A DNA stretch of 64,000 bases, taken from the NCBI RefSeq assembly GCF_020733635.1, contig NZ_JAJFZL010000001.1:4898001-4962000 (forward strand). The letters are read 5' to 3'. Both the position numbers and the translations under genes were made by a program. Source of the stretch: Nocardia spumae. Its GTDB lineage: Bacteria > Actinomycetota > Actinomycetes > Mycobacteriales > Mycobacteriaceae. The notes beneath the pieces are model-generated. The model was not told the DNA's origin. It worked only from the letters and a program-made list of their open reading frames with translations, and ran no database searches. Positions 8,829 to 18,597 of this stretch are shown here, piece by piece. How positions within the stretch are numbered: position 1 is the first letter of the stretch; each line of letters starts with the position of its first letter.

Positions 8829-11800
8829 TCAGACACCGAACACGCGCTCGACCACGGTTTTCGCGCGGCGAGTGACACGCATGTAGTGGTCGAGGAATTC
8901 GCTGCCGTCGTCGGTGGGCCAGCCCGCCACCCGGGCGACGGCCGACAGCAGCGGGCCGGGTCCGGGCAGTTGGTCGGCGGGTTTGCCGCGGACCAGGACC
9001 AGTGCGTTGCGGGCCTTGGTGGCGGTCAGCCAGGCGTCGCGCAGCAGTTCGACATCCTCGGCATCGAGCAGCTTGTCGCGTTCGATCACCGCGAGGCATT
9101 GCAGCGTGGAGGTGTTGTGCAGATCGGGCACCTCGTGGGCGTGCTGCAGTTGCAGCAGCTGCACGGTCCATTCGATATCGGCCAGACCGCCGCGGCCGAG
9201 TTTGGTGTGCGTGGCGGGATTGGCGCCGCGCGGCAGTCTTTCGGAGTCCACACGAGCCTTGATGCGCCGGATCTCGCGCACGGATTCCTCGGAGACCCCG
9301 CCCTTCGGGTAGCGGACCGGGTCGACGGAGTGCAGGAATCGCACACCCAGTTCCTGGTCGCCGGCGACCTGGTGCGCCCGCAGCAGCGCCTGGACCTCCC
9401 AGGGCTGAGCCCACTGGTGGTAGTAGGCGCGGTAGGCGGCGAGCGTGCGGACCAGGGCTCCGTTGCGGCCTTCCGGGCGCAGGCCGGCGTCGACCTGCAG
9501 CGGCGGGTCGGTGCTGGGTGCGCCGAGCAGCCGCTGCACCTGTTCGGCGATGCCGATCGCCCATTTCACGGCCACGGTCTCGTCGGCGCCGGGGCGGGGG
9601 TCGCAGACGAACAGGACATCGGCGTCGGAGCCGTAGCCGAGTTCCATCCCGCCGAGCCGCCCCATGCCGATGACCGCGAAGTCCGCGGGTGCGGGGCCGC
9701 CGTGCTCGTTCTCCCAGGCGCGGATGACGGCCTGCAGCGCGGCTTCCAGTACGGCCACCCAGACCGAGGACAGTGCCCGGCACACCTGTGGCACCTCCAG
9801 CATGCCGAGGACATCGGCGGAGGCGATCCGAGCCAGTTCGTGGCGGCGCAGCGAGCGGGCGGTGGCGATCGCGCGCCGGGGATCCTCGTAGCGGGCGGTG
9901 CCGGCGAGGATGCTGATGCGGACGTCCTCGGCCTTCGGGCTGAGCAGCAGCGGCCCGTCGGGTCCGTCGGCGAACATCCGGATCGTCTCCGGCGCGTTGA
10001 TCAGCAGATCGGGCAGATAGGCCGAGGAGCCGAGCACGATCATCAGCCGCTGGGCGATGGCGCCTTCGTCGCGCAGTTCGCGCAGGAACCAGATCTGATC
10101 GTCGAGACCTTCCGACACCCGCCGATAGGCCAGCAGGCCGGCATCGGGATTCGGTGTGTCGCCGAGCCATTCGAGCAGGGTGGGCAGCAGCAGCGCCTGG
10201 ATGCGGCCTTTGCGGCCGACCTCACCGGTGAGCGCCTTGAGGTGACCGAGCGCGTTCTCGGGCGCGGCGTAGCCCAGCGCGGCGAGCTGGCGCACCGCGG
10301 CCTGCGGGCTCAGGCGCAGCGCGGCCGCGTCGAGCCGTGCCACCGATTCCAGCAGCGGGCGGTAGAAGAGTTTGGCGTGCAGCCGCCGCACCCGCAGTGC
10401 GTTGCGCTTGATCTCGCTACGCAGGACCCCGACCGCGTCCTGACGGCCGTCGGGCCGCATATGGGCCGCGCGGGCGAGCCAGCGCATGCCCTCCTCGTCG
10501 TCGGATGCGGGCAGGGTGTGGGTGCGCTTGAGCCGCTGCAACTGCAGCCGGTGTTCGAGCAGCCGCAGGAATTCGTAGGAGGCGGTGAGGTTGGCGGCAT
10601 CGTCGCGGCCGACGTAGCCGCGGGCGGCCAGCGCGGTCAGCGCTTCGACGGTGTCCTGCACGTGCAGCGACTCATCGGCCTTGCCGTGCACCAATTGCAG
10701 TAGCTGAACCGCGAATTCGACATCGCGGAGGCTGCCGTGGCCGAGTTTCAGTTCACGTTCGCGCAGATCCTCGGGGACGAGGTCCTCGACCCGGCGCCGC
10801 ATCGCCTGCACGTCGGGAACGAAATCCGGTCGTTCCGAGGCGCTCCAGACCATGGGCATGAGCGCGTCGCTGTACTCGCGGCCGAGCTCCAGATCACCGG
10901 TGCAGGGCCGGTTCTTCAGCAGCGCCTGGAACTCCCACGTCCGGGCCCACCGCTTGTAGTAGGTGACGTGCGAGTCCAGGGTGCGCACCAGGGCGCCGGC
11001 CTTCCCCTCGGGGCGCAGTGCGGCATCGACATCGAAGAAGGCGTTGCCGGCCACACCCATCATCTCCGCGGCCAGCCGGGTAGCCGTGGTGTCGGCCGGT
11101 TCGGCGACGAACACCACATCGACGTCGGAGACGTAATTCAGTTCGCGCGCACCGCATTTGCCCATCGCGACCACGGCCAGCCGGACCGGGACCGGCTCAT
11201 CGGGGCAGACCCGCGCCACCGCGACCGACAGCGCGGCGGTGAGGGCGGCATCGGCGAGATCGGTGAGATGGCGGCCGACCTGCTGATAGGGCAGCACCGG
11301 CTCGTTCTCGACGGTGGCGGCCAGGTCGTGCGCGGCCAGCACCATCAACTGATCGCGGTAGCGTTTGCGCAGCGTGGCGATGACGTCGGGGCCGCTGTGG
11401 GCCGCACGGTAGAGCATCGGGGCGGCATTGGGGCCGGTCTCGGCGGTGGCGCCGACGGCGTCGAGCAGGTCGGCGAGGATATCCGGAGCGGCCGGCAGTT
11501 CCCGCCGCAGCAACTGCCAGGACGTGGGATCGGCGACCAGATGGTCGGCGAACGCGCTCGACGAACCGATCAGCGCGAACAGTCTGCCGCGCAACGAGAT
11601 CTCGGTGCGCAGTGCGGAATCCAATGCCGCCCAACCGGATCCGAGCGCCTCACGGAGTCGGACCAGGGTGAGCAGGGCGAGATCCGCGTCCGGCGAACGC
11701 GACAATGCCCACAGCAGCGCAACGCTGTCGACATTATCCCAGGCGAGCTCTCGTAACGACGCGGCTGCCGTCGGCTCCAGCAATCCCAGCCGACCGGCAC

Positions 11801-11837
11801 CGGGCACTGCGGGACGTGCAGTCGGTGGCCGGACCAT
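8829..11837 (-). CDS. glnE: Bifunctional glutamine-synthetase adenylyltransferase/deadenylylase
   Basis: GlnE adenylylates glutamine synthetase to shut it down when nitrogen is plentiful and removes AMP when it is scarce. The 1002-residue length matches actinobacterial GlnE. Two nucleotidyltransferase domains are visible: [19 protein letters not shown] (N-terminal, deadenylylase half) and [19 protein letters not shown] (C-terminal, adenylylase half), each followed by [15 protein letters not shown] and a GlnD-PII-type helical region ([16 protein letters not shown] and [17 protein letters not shown]). The gene lies beside glnA2 as in M. tuberculosis. The start ATG 11837 has TAATTT 6 nt upstream and no Shine-Dalgarno sequence, so the message is probably leaderless. 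Confidence 0.96.
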   Translation of the reverse strand: MVRPPTARPAVPGAGRLGLLEPTAAASLRELAWDNVDSVALLWALSRSPDADLALLTLVRLREALGSGWAALDSALRTEISLRGRLFALIGSSSAFADHLVADPTSWQLLRRELPAAPDILADLLDAVGATAETGPNAAPMLYRAAHSGPDVIATLRKRYRDQLMVLAAHDLAATVENEPVLPYQQVGRHLTDLADAALTAALSVAVARVCPDEPVPVRLAVVAMGKCGARELNYVSDVDVVFVAEPADTTATRLAAEMMGVAGNAFFDVDAALRPEGKAGALVRTLDSHVTYYKRWARTWEFQALLKNRPCTGDLELGREYSDALMPMVWSASERPDFVPDVQAMRRRVEDLVPEDLRERELKLGHGSLRDVEFAVQLLQLVHGKADESLHVQDTVEALTALAARGYVGRDDAANLTASYEFLRLLEHRLQLQRLKRTHTLPASDDEEGMRWLARAAHMRPDGRQDAVGVLRSEIKRNALRVRRLHAKLFYRPLLESVARLDAAALRLSPQAAVRQLAALGYAAPENALGHLKALTGEVGRKGRIQALLLPTLLEWLGDTPNPDAGLLAYRRVSEGLDDQIWFLRELRDEGAIAQRLMIVLGSSAYLPDLLINAPETIRMFADGPDGPLLLSPKAEDVRISILAGTARYEDPRRAIATARSLRRHELARIASADVLGMLEVPQVCRALSSVWVAVLEAALQAVIRAWENEHGGPAPADFAVIGMGRLGGMELGYGSDADVLFVCDPRPGADETVAVKWAIGIAEQVQRLLGAPSTDPPLQVDAGLRPEGRNGALVRTLAAYRAYYHQWAQPWEVQALLRAHQVAGDQELGVRFLHSVDPVRYPKGGVSEESVREIRRIKARVDSERLPRGANPATHTKLGRGGLADIEWTVQLLQLQHAHEVPDLHNTSTLQCLAVIERDKLLDAEDVELLRDAWLTATKARNALVLVRGKPADQLPGPGPLLSAVARVAGWPTDDGSEFLDHYMRVTRRAKTVVERVFGV

Positions 11838-11843
11838 ATGCTC

Positions 11844-11849
11844 AAATTA
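11844..11849 (-). promoter_or_regulatory. -10 hexamer for predicted leaderless glnE mRNA
   Basis: TAATTT on the minus strand, 6 nt before ATG 11837. No Shine-Dalgarno sequence is present. Confidence 0.55.
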
Positions 11850-12034
11850 CCCCTGCGAGGGCCGGGTCCGCGCACAACCCCGGATGGGCGCAGCGGGTGG
11901 CCCGGCAATGGGACAGGTCTCATAGGTATAGCAAGGCCCGGCCCGGAATGCGGGTTTTCGCCCGTTCCGATGCGAGGCCGTGCGGATCGGCGCGGGACCG
12001 GCCGCGGTATCCGAAGCCGGTCTCGCGCAAGCGA

Positions 12035-13372
12035 TCACAGTGTGAGGTACTCCTGCAGCTCCCACTGGGTGACCTGGCTGCGGTAGGTCGCCCATTCGTG
12101 GCGCTTGTTGCGGAGGAAGAAGTCGAAGACATGTTCGCCGAGGGTTTCGGCGACCAGTTCCGACCGTTCCATCGCCTTGAGCGCCTCGTCCAGGGTGGAG
12201 GGCAGTTCGCGGAAGCCCATCGCCCGGCGTTCCGCGGAGGTCAGCGACCACACGTCGTCCTCGGCCTCCGGAGGCAGCGTGTAGCCCTTCTCGACCCCGC
12301 GCAGGCCCGCCGCGAGCAGGACCGCGAAGGACAGGTAGGGGTTGCACGCCGAATCAGGGCTGCGGATCTCGACCCGGCGCGAGGACTGCTTGTTGGGTGT
12401 GTACATCGGAACCCGCACCAGCGCGGAGCGATTCGACCGGCCCCAGGAGGCGGCGGTCGGCGCCTCGCCGCCGTGGATGAGCCGCTTGTAGGAGTTCACC
12501 CACTGGTTGGTCACCGCGCTGATCTCGTTGGCATGCTCGAGGATGCCGGCGATGAACGCCCGCGCCGTCTCGGACAGGTTGTTCGGATCGTCGGGGTCGG
12601 CGAAGGCGTTGTGCTCCCCCTCGAACAGGCTCATATGGGTGTGCATGGCCGATCCGGGATGGTCGGCGAAGGGTTTGGGCATGAACGAGGCCCGTACACC
12701 TTCGTCGATGGCCACCTCCTTGATGAGGTAGCGGAAGGTCATCACGTTGTCGGCCATCGACAGCGCGTCGGCGTAGCGCAGATCGATCTCCTGCTGGCCC
12801 GGCGCGCCCTCGTGGTGACTGAACTCCACCGAAATGCCCATCGACTCCAGCGCGTCGATGGCGTGACGGCGGAAGTTCGGCGCCTCGTCGTGCACGGCCT
12901 GATCGAAGAAGCCACCGTTGTCGGCGGCCACCGGACGGCCGTCCTTGAGTGCCGAGCGGATCAGGAAGAATTCGATCTCCGGATGCACATAGCAACTGAA
13001 GCCCAGGTCACCGGCCTTGTTCAACTGCCGCCGCAGCACGTGCCGGGGGTCCGCCCACGAGGGCGAACCGTCCGGCATCGCGATATCGCAGAACATGCGC
13101 GCGGAGTGCTGATGGCCCTTGCTGGTGGACCACGGCAACACCTGGAAGGTGGACGGATCGGGCTTGGCGACCATATCGGCCTCCGAGACCCGGGCGAAGC
13201 CCTCGATCGCCGATCCGTCGAATCCGATGCCCTCCTCGAAGGCGCCCTCGAGTTCCGCCGGAGCGATCGCGACGGACTTCAGATATCCCAGGACGTCGGT
13301 GAACCAGAGTCGCACGAAGCGGATATCCCGCTCCTCGAGCGTCCGCAGCACGAATTCCTTCTGGCGATCCAT
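12035..13372 (-). CDS. glnA2: Glutamine synthetase-type ligase GlnA2
   Basis: A 445-residue type I glutamine-synthetase fold enzyme, nearly collinear with the mycobacterial GlnA2 (Rv2222c, about 446 aa). It starts MDRQKEFVLRTLEERDIRFVRLW, has the beta-grasp GFDGSAIEGF, metal-binding YVHPEIEFFL, the ATP/Glu site around PGSAMHTHMSLF, and NRSALVRVP with RRVEIRSPD. The segment at the usual adenylylation site reads GYTLPPEAEDD, differing from the GlnA1 motif, so control by the neighbouring GlnE is not certain. The true substrate may be ammonia plus glutamate or another amine. ATG 13372 is preferred over GTG 13390 by homology. TACGCT lies 7 nt upstream and there is no Shine-Dalgarno sequence. Confidence 0.93.
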   Translation of the reverse strand: MDRQKEFVLRTLEERDIRFVRLWFTDVLGYLKSVAIAPAELEGAFEEGIGFDGSAIEGFARVSEADMVAKPDPSTFQVLPWSTSKGHQHSARMFCDIAMPDGSPSWADPRHVLRRQLNKAGDLGFSCYVHPEIEFFLIRSALKDGRPVAADNGGFFDQAVHDEAPNFRRHAIDALESMGISVEFSHHEGAPGQQEIDLRYADALSMADNVMTFRYLIKEVAIDEGVRASFMPKPFADHPGSAMHTHMSLFEGEHNAFADPDDPNNLSETARAFIAGILEHANEISAVTNQWVNSYKRLIHGGEAPTAASWGRSNRSALVRVPMYTPNKQSSRRVEIRSPDSACNPYLSFAVLLAAGLRGVEKGYTLPPEAEDDVWSLTSAERRAMGFRELPSTLDEALKAMERSELVAETLGEHVFDFFLRNKRHEWATYRSQVTQWELQEYLTL

Positions 13373-13379
13373 ACGCGCG

Positions 13380-13385
13380 AGCGTA
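13380..13385 (-). promoter_or_regulatory. -10 hexamer for predicted leaderless glnA2 mRNA
   Basis: TACGCT on the minus strand, 7 nt before ATG 13372. No Shine-Dalgarno sequence is present. Confidence 0.4.
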
Positions 13386-13445
13386 GGCACCCGCGGTTAA
13401 ATCCGTGTTACATCGTGCAACAACCGCCGGTCCGCGTGTGTGGCG

Positions 13446-14984
13446 TCAGCCGCAGGTGAGCCCTTCCGGCGGTGTCGTCAGGTCCGTCAGGTAGGCGAAG
13501 ACGGCATCGTCCACGCACGGCACACCGCCGGACAGGAACGCGGTGTGGCGGGTTCCCTTGTTCGTGATCAGGGCCGCGCCCAGCTGATGGGCGAGGTCGA
13601 CGCCGGCCTGATAGGGCGTCGCCGGATCCGCGGTGGTGGAGATGACGACCGTCTTGGGCAACCCCGGCGCGGAGATGTTGTGCGGCGCGCCGCTGTTGGG
13701 CACCGGCCAGAACGCGCACATCTCGAGCGGCGCCCGTCCGGTAGCGTGACCGTCGTCGAGGAACGGGGCGACCTTGCGGAATTCGGCGTCCTGCTTATCG
13801 GTTTCGGTCCGATCGGTGATGGCCGGATCGTCGACGCAGTGAATGGCCAGGAAGGCATCCTGCGAGTTGTCGTAGCTGCCGTCCTTGCGCCGGCCGTCGT
13901 AGAGATCGGCCAGCTGCAGCAGGATATTGCCCTGCCCCTTGGCCAGCTGGGCCAATCCGGCGCTGAGCACATTCCAGCTGTCCTCGGCGTAGAGGGTGTT
14001 CTGCACGCCGGTGATCGCGTCGCTGTAGGTCAGGCCGCGCCCATCGCGGGTCTCGGCGGGATGCTCCCACAGCGGGTCGACCAGATCGTGGAAGCGGGCG
14101 ACCGCCCGGCTCGCCTCCTGACCGAGCGGACAGTCCGGTTTGGCGGTGCAGTCGGCGGCGTAGGCGTCGAACGCCTTCTGGAAACCGGCGGCCTGCTGCA
14201 CCGACTCCTTCTCGGGATCGGCATCGGGGTCCAGCGCGCCGTCGAGCACCATGGCGCGCACCTTGTCCGGGAACTTCTCGGCGTAGGTGTAGCCGAGCCG
14301 GGTGCCGTAGGAGTAGCCGACGTAGCTCAGCTTCGCGTCGCCGAGCACACCGCGGATGATATCCATGTCCTGCACCACCTCTCGGGTGCCGACATGAGCC
14401 AGGAATTCGTTCCCGGTCTTCTCGGTGCAGTGCCCGGCGAAGTCCTTGTTCTCCTGCTCGGCGGCCGCGATGCCGGCCGGGGTGTAGTCCTTGGGCGGTT
14501 CGGCGCGCTGGTGGTCCCACTGCTGGGCGTCCAGGCATTCGATCAGCGGGGTGGAGGCGCCGACGCCGCGCGGATCGAAGCCGACGCGATCGAAACGCTG
14601 GGCGAGCGGAGTGTCCTGGCCCTGCGCGGCCATCCACAGACCCGCCTGCCCCGGCCCGCCCGGGTTGAACAGCAGCGAGCCGATGCGCGGACCGCTGGCC
14701 TTGATCCGGGAGACGGCGATCTGCGCGGTATCGCCCTCGGGCTTGTCGTAATCGATCGGGACCGAGATGTGGGTGCACTCGGTGCCGTCGGGGAATGTGG
14801 TCGACGGATCACCGAAGCCGTCGCAGCTACCCCACTTCGGGACCTGGGTGTAGTACTTCTGCAGCGCGGCCGCACTCGGCGCCGACGGCTGTGCGGGGTG
14901 ATTCTTCGACGTCGACGAGCAGGCGGCGGCCACACACATCAGTGCTACCGCGGCTGCGACGCGACCGGATCGCGACAAGGACAT
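13446..14984 (-). CDS. Exported serine hydrolase/protease, Hip1 (CaeA)-like lipoprotein
   Basis: A 512-residue alpha/beta hydrolase with TAP-like C-terminal domain, the counterpart of M. tuberculosis Rv2224c (Hip1/CaeA) and its paralogue Rv2223c at the same genomic place. It has a lipoprotein signal (VALMCVAAAC, Cys about 25), the oxyanion segment NPGGPG, the nucleophile elbow GYSYGTRLGY, the acid in TTADPATPY and the His in GTRHTAFLSGG; the many Cys suggest disulfides outside the cell. Hip1 acts on cell-surface proteins such as GroEL2. Only one copy is present here. ATG 14984 is chosen because GGAAGG lies about 9 nt upstream; ATG 14993 would leave almost no spacing. Confidence 0.9.
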   Translation of the reverse strand: MSLSRSGRVAAAVALMCVAAACSSTSKNHPAQPSAPSAAALQKYYTQVPKWGSCDGFGDPSTTFPDGTECTHISVPIDYDKPEGDTAQIAVSRIKASGPRIGSLLFNPGGPGQAGLWMAAQGQDTPLAQRFDRVGFDPRGVGASTPLIECLDAQQWDHQRAEPPKDYTPAGIAAAEQENKDFAGHCTEKTGNEFLAHVGTREVVQDMDIIRGVLGDAKLSYVGYSYGTRLGYTYAEKFPDKVRAMVLDGALDPDADPEKESVQQAAGFQKAFDAYAADCTAKPDCPLGQEASRAVARFHDLVDPLWEHPAETRDGRGLTYSDAITGVQNTLYAEDSWNVLSAGLAQLAKGQGNILLQLADLYDGRRKDGSYDNSQDAFLAIHCVDDPAITDRTETDKQDAEFRKVAPFLDDGHATGRAPLEMCAFWPVPNSGAPHNISAPGLPKTVVISTTADPATPYQAGVDLAHQLGAALITNKGTRHTAFLSGGVPCVDDAVFAYLTDLTTPPEGLTCG

Positions 14985-15204
14985 GCGCGCCATCCTTCCA
15001 TCCCCGCCTGTGCACCGTGGCGGTGTCCGCGGCGGCCTCCGTGGTGACGCAGGCCGCCCCCTCCGGCCGCGTCGCTCCCACCGCATGTGACCAATCCCAT
15101 CCTGTACACGCCTTAGAAGCGCAGGTGCCGCGGTGGCAGACTGGACAGGTCATAGCAACCCGGGGACCCCGTTCGGGCCTCGAGGACAGACGAAAGGGAC
15201 GACG

Positions 15205-16083
15205 ATGTCCGCTGCTCAGGACAATTCTGCTTCCGACACCCATGCTCCCGCGGAAACCACTGCCTACGGTGCCGCACCGGCGACTTCCCGGAGGAAGACG
15301 CGAGTGCACCATCTCCAGCAGTGGAAGGCCGCGGGTGAGAAGTGGGCGATGCTGACCGCCTACGACTACTCCACCGCGAAGCTCTTCGAGGAGGCCGGCA
15401 TTCCCGTACTGCTGGTCGGCGACTCGGCGGCCAATGTGGTCTACGGCTACGACACCACCGTGCCGATCACCGCCGAGGAGCTCATTCCGCTGGTCCGCGG
15501 CGTGGTGCGCGGCGCGCCGCACGCCCTGGTCGTGGCCGATCTGCCGTTCGGCAGCTACGAGGGTTCGCCGGAACAGGCGCTGGCCACCGCCACTCGCTTC
15601 ATGAAGGAGGGCGGTGCGCACGCGGTGAAACTCGAAGGTGGTGAACGCGTATCCGAGCACATCGCTCGGCTCACCGCTTCCGGTATCCCGGTGGTGGCGC
15701 ATATCGGCTTCACGCCGCAGAGCGTCAACACCCTGGGCGGATTCCGCGTGCAGGGCCGCGGCGACGGCGCCGAACAGCTCATCGCCGACGCGATCGCGGT
15801 GGCCGAGGCCGGGGCGATCGCGGTCGTGATGGAGATGGTGCCGGCCGAACTCGCCGGTCAGGTCACCCACAAGCTGACCATTCCGACCGTCGGCATCGGC
15901 GCCGGCAGCGACTGCGATGCCCAGGTGCTGGTCTGGCAGGACATGGCCGGCTACACCAGCGGCAAGACGGCGAAGTTCGTCAAGCGCTTCGGCCGGGTGG
16001 GCGACGAATTGCGCTCCGCGGCCGCGACTTACGCGGCGGAAGTGGCGCGCGGGACCTACCCCGGGCCCGAGCACAGCTTCTGA
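15205..16083 (+). CDS. panB: 3-methyl-2-oxobutanoate hydroxymethyltransferase
   Basis: PanB transfers a hydroxymethyl group from 5,10-methylene-tetrahydrofolate to alpha-ketoisovalerate, making ketopantoate for pantothenate and coenzyme A. The 292-residue protein carries [56 protein letters not shown] and PTVGIGAG, all classic PanB signatures. A 30-residue polar N-terminal extension precedes the barrel, as in other actinobacteria. The start ATG 15205 has GAAAGGGA upstream. It is divergent from the Hip1-like gene and followed by a strong terminator, so probably monocistronic. The position matches Rv2225. Confidence 0.96.
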   Translation: MSAAQDNSASDTHAPAETTAYGAAPATSRRKTRVHHLQQWKAAGEKWAMLTAYDYSTAKLFEEAGIPVLLVGDSAANVVYGYDTTVPITAEELIPLVRGVVRGAPHALVVADLPFGSYEGSPEQALATATRFMKEGGAHAVKLEGGERVSEHIARLTASGIPVVAHIGFTPQSVNTLGGFRVQGRGDGAEQLIADAIAVAEAGAIAVVMEMVPAELAGQVTHKLTIPTVGIGAGSDCDAQVLVWQDMAGYTSGKTAKFVKRFGRVGDELRSAAATYAAEVARGTYPGPEHSF

Positions 16084-16090
16084 GAACGAT

Positions 16091-16124
16091 CTCGGGTGCG
16101 GGCCGAGCACGGCCCGCACCCGAG
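16091..16124 (+). terminator. Hairpin after panB
   Basis: Perfect 14-bp stem (16091-16104 with 16111-16124), a 6-nt loop and a short pyrimidine tail, starting 8 nt after the panB stop. Confidence 0.75.
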
Positions 16125-16158
16125 GCTTTCGTACTGGCCGGCGCCCGAGCCGGTGGGT

Positions 16159-16164
16159 TAGGTT
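16159..16164 (+). promoter_or_regulatory. -10 hexamer for predicted leaderless phosphotransferase mRNA
   Basis: TAGGTT, then 6 nt, then ATG 16171, with no Shine-Dalgarno sequence. Confidence 0.55.
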
Positions 16165-16170
16165 GAGCGG

Positions 16171-17082
16171 ATGGCTGCGGTGCGAGAACCGGCGAACGCC
16201 CCTGTCTCGGTGGCGGCGCAGCCGCTGCAACCTCTGATCGACTGGGCCACAGAGCAACTCGCGGCGCACGGGCACACCGTCACCGGCGCCGAGGAGATGC
16301 GGCGGCGGGACTGGACGCTGCTCGCCCGGATCCACACCGGCGCCGGGTCGTTCTGGGCCAAGGCCGGCGCGCGCGCCTTCGCCCACGAGGGGCCGCTATT
16401 GCAGATCCTGGATCGACTGGCGCCGGGAATGGCGCCGAAACCCGTTGCGGTACATCGCGACAACGGCTGGATGCTCAGTCCCGACGGCGGCGACACGATG
16501 CGCGGCGGAGTTCTCGATCGTGAGATCACCCGCGACAGCGCCGCGCCGCCGCCGCGCCCACCGGAGTGGGACTCGGTGATGCGCTCCTACGCCGGCCTGC
16601 AGTATTCGGTGGGGGCGCACGCGGAATCGTTGCGCGCCACCGGAACTCCGGATGTGCCGCCGTCGCGGCTGGTCGACATCTACCGCCGTTTCGCCGACCG
16701 GGCCCCCGGCCTCGAGTACGCCATCGCCTCCGCCTCGGACGAGCTCGAACGGTTCGGCCGAATCAGCGTGGAGCACAACGATCTGTATCCCGGCCACGTC
16801 TTCCGCGCCGGTGCGACGTTGTTCGACTGGGGCGACTCGGTGATCACCCACCCGTTCCTGTCCGTGCGCACCCACACCGACCCGCGGCGGGCGGTGTACT
16901 TCGACGCCTGGCGGACGTTCACCACGATCACCGATCGTGAGATCACGCTGGCGGCACGGCTGGCGCCGCTGACCACCCTGCACTCGTGGCTGACCATCGA
17001 CACCCGTCCCGGCACCCCGGGCGAACGCTTCGCGCCGTTCGTCGCCGAGATGCTGGCTCGGCTGCGGTCGAACTTCGCGTGA
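16171..17082 (+). CDS. Aminoglycoside-phosphotransferase-fold (APH) family protein
   Basis: A 303-residue protein kinase-like fold small-molecule phosphotransferase. The catalytic loop is VEHNDLYPGHVF (HxDxxxxN variant) and the metal-binding aspartate is in LFDWGDSVITHPF, the usual APH arrangement. The N-terminal lobe is less clear but includes FWAKAG where the ATP-binding Lys would lie. The substrate is unknown; most chromosomal members of this type are not resistance genes. A TAGGTT element 6 nt before ATG predicts a leaderless message. It stands between panB and the lipoprotein-pip-CHAD operon. Confidence 0.78.
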   Translation: MAAVREPANAPVSVAAQPLQPLIDWATEQLAAHGHTVTGAEEMRRRDWTLLARIHTGAGSFWAKAGARAFAHEGPLLQILDRLAPGMAPKPVAVHRDNGWMLSPDGGDTMRGGVLDREITRDSAAPPPRPPEWDSVMRSYAGLQYSVGAHAESLRATGTPDVPPSRLVDIYRRFADRAPGLEYAIASASDELERFGRISVEHNDLYPGHVFRAGATLFDWGDSVITHPFLSVRTHTDPRRAVYFDAWRTFTTITDREITLAARLAPLTTLHSWLTIDTRPGTPGERFAPFVAEMLARLRSNFA

Positions 17083-17170
17083 GGGAGGGGGCCGCGCGTT
17101 CCGCGGTGGCAGACTCGTAGGTCCACAGCATGACAATCGAATAGATGCCGGAATCGAACAAAGGGAACAG

Positions 17171-17635
17171 ATGTCGCAGAGCCGTTGGATGACTCGCGGA
17201 GCGCTCGCCGTCACAGGTGCACTGGCCGTGGCGCTGGTCGCCGGATGCGGCGGCGGAGAGCCGGGATCACCCGAACCCGCGGGGTCGGGCACCAAGGCGA
17301 CCTCGACGTCCGCACGTCCCGGCGGGTCGGCCGGTGTCACCACCAAGGCCGGCCCGGCGAGCCCGGTCGAGGTCCCCGACCCGGTCGCGAAGAACCTCTG
17401 CGACACCATCTCCCCGCAGCTGTCGGACTGGCGGGTGCAGGGTCCCACATTGGGCCGGGTGGCGCTCAACCTCACCGTGCACCAGTGGGCGGCGGAGAAC
17501 GGCGGGATCAACCTCGCCGTCCTCGGCGACAAGGCCGTGGTGGACCGGATCACCACCAAGAGCTGCTCGGATGTCCGCACACAGGCATTGCAGGCCCTGG
17601 AACTGCCCGATCTCGCCTCGGGAATCGCATTCTGA
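17171..17635 (+). CDS. Small lipoprotein of unknown function
   Basis: A 154-residue protein with a lipoprotein signal peptide (GALAVALVAGC, Cys near 27), then a Gly/Ser/Thr/Pro-rich linker (about residues 28-70) and a compact C-terminal domain with two Cys (NLCDTISPQLSDW and TKSCSDVRTQ) that may form a disulfide. This layout resembles DUF3558-type actinobacterial lipoproteins, but I cannot assign a family. The start ATG 17171 has GGGAA upstream. Its stop overlaps the ATG of the prolyl aminopeptidase gene (TGATG at 17633-17637), so the two are translated together. Confidence 0.75.
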   Translation: MSQSRWMTRGALAVTGALAVALVAGCGGGEPGSPEPAGSGTKATSTSARPGGSAGVTTKAGPASPVEVPDPVAKNLCDTISPQLSDWRVQGPTLGRVALNLTVHQWAAENGGINLAVLGDKAVVDRITTKSCSDVRTQALQALELPDLASGIAF

Positions 17636-18597
17636 TGCGCACCCTGTATCCGCCCCTGGAGCCCCACCGCGACGGCATGCTCGATGTCGGCGACGGGCAG
17701 CACATCTATTGGGAGGAGTCGGGAAACCCCGACGGCAAACCGGTGGTGTTCCTGCACGGTGGCCCCGGTGGCGGAACAGATCCGTCGCACCGGCAGTTCT
17801 TCGATCCGGCCGCATACCGGATCGTGCTGTTCGATCAGCGCGGCTGCGGCCGTTCGACACCGCACGTGGCCGACGGTGCGAGCCTGGAGGCCAACACCAC
17901 CTGGCATCTGGTCGCCGATATCGAGCGGCTGCGTACCCACCTCGGTGTCGACCGGTGGCAGGTCTTCGGCGGTTCCTGGGGTTCCACCCTGGCCCTGGCC
18001 TATGCCCAGACCCATCCCGACCGCGTCACCGAACTGGTGTTACGCGGGGTGTTCCTGTTGCGGCGCAAGGAGATCGACTGGTACTACAACGGCGCCGCCG
18101 GCTTCGTCTACCCGGACGAGTGGGAGAAGTATCTGGCCCCGATCCCGGCCGCCGATCGCGACGGCGATCTGGTGACGGCCTACCACCGGCTGCTGCACTC
18201 CCCCGATCCGCGGATCGCGACCGCGGCCGCGGTGGCCTGGTCGAGCTGGGAGGGTGCGACGAGTTCGCTGCTGCCGAAACCGGAGCGGGTCGCCGAATCC
18301 GCGCAGCCACGCTTCGCGCTGGCCTTCGCGCGGATCGAGAACCACTACTTCGTGCACGGCGGATTCCTCGACGAGGGACAGCTGCTGCGCGATATCGATC
18401 GCATCGCGCACATCCCCGGGGTGATCGTGCAGGGCCGCCACGACATCGTATGCCCGGCGGTCAGCGCATGGGATCTGCATCGGGCATGGCCGGATTCGCG
18501 ACTGCACCTGGTGCCCGATGCCGGACATGCCGCCGCCGAACCGGGCACCACCCACCACCTCGTCGAGGCCACCGACGAATTCCGAGACCGCCGGTGA
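17635..18597 (+). CDS. pip: Proline iminopeptidase
   Basis: A 320-residue serine peptidase of family S33 that removes N-terminal proline from peptides. Motifs are FLHGGPGGG (oxyanion hole), DQRGCGRSTPH, the nucleophile elbow GGSWGSTLAL (Ser near residue 111), the acid in GRHDIVCP and the His in DAGHAA. It is cytoplasmic with no signal. Its ATG overlaps the upstream lipoprotein stop by one base, and its stop overlaps the GTG of the CHAD gene by 4 bp (GTGA), giving a tightly coupled three-gene operon. Family length is normal. Confidence 0.92.
   Translation: MRTLYPPLEPHRDGMLDVGDGQHIYWEESGNPDGKPVVFLHGGPGGGTDPSHRQFFDPAAYRIVLFDQRGCGRSTPHVADGASLEANTTWHLVADIERLRTHLGVDRWQVFGGSWGSTLALAYAQTHPDRVTELVLRGVFLLRRKEIDWYYNGAAGFVYPDEWEKYLAPIPAADRDGDLVTAYHRLLHSPDPRIATAAAVAWSSWEGATSSLLPKPERVAESAQPRFALAFARIENHYFVHGGFLDEGQLLRDIDRIAHIPGVIVQGRHDIVCPAVSAWDLHRAWPDSRLHLVPDAGHAAAEPGTTHHLVEATDEFRDRR

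Noticed and set aside
17217..18593. Long frame upstream of the CHAD gene
   Set aside because: Shadow of the lipoprotein and pip genes; only the part from GTG 18594 is real.
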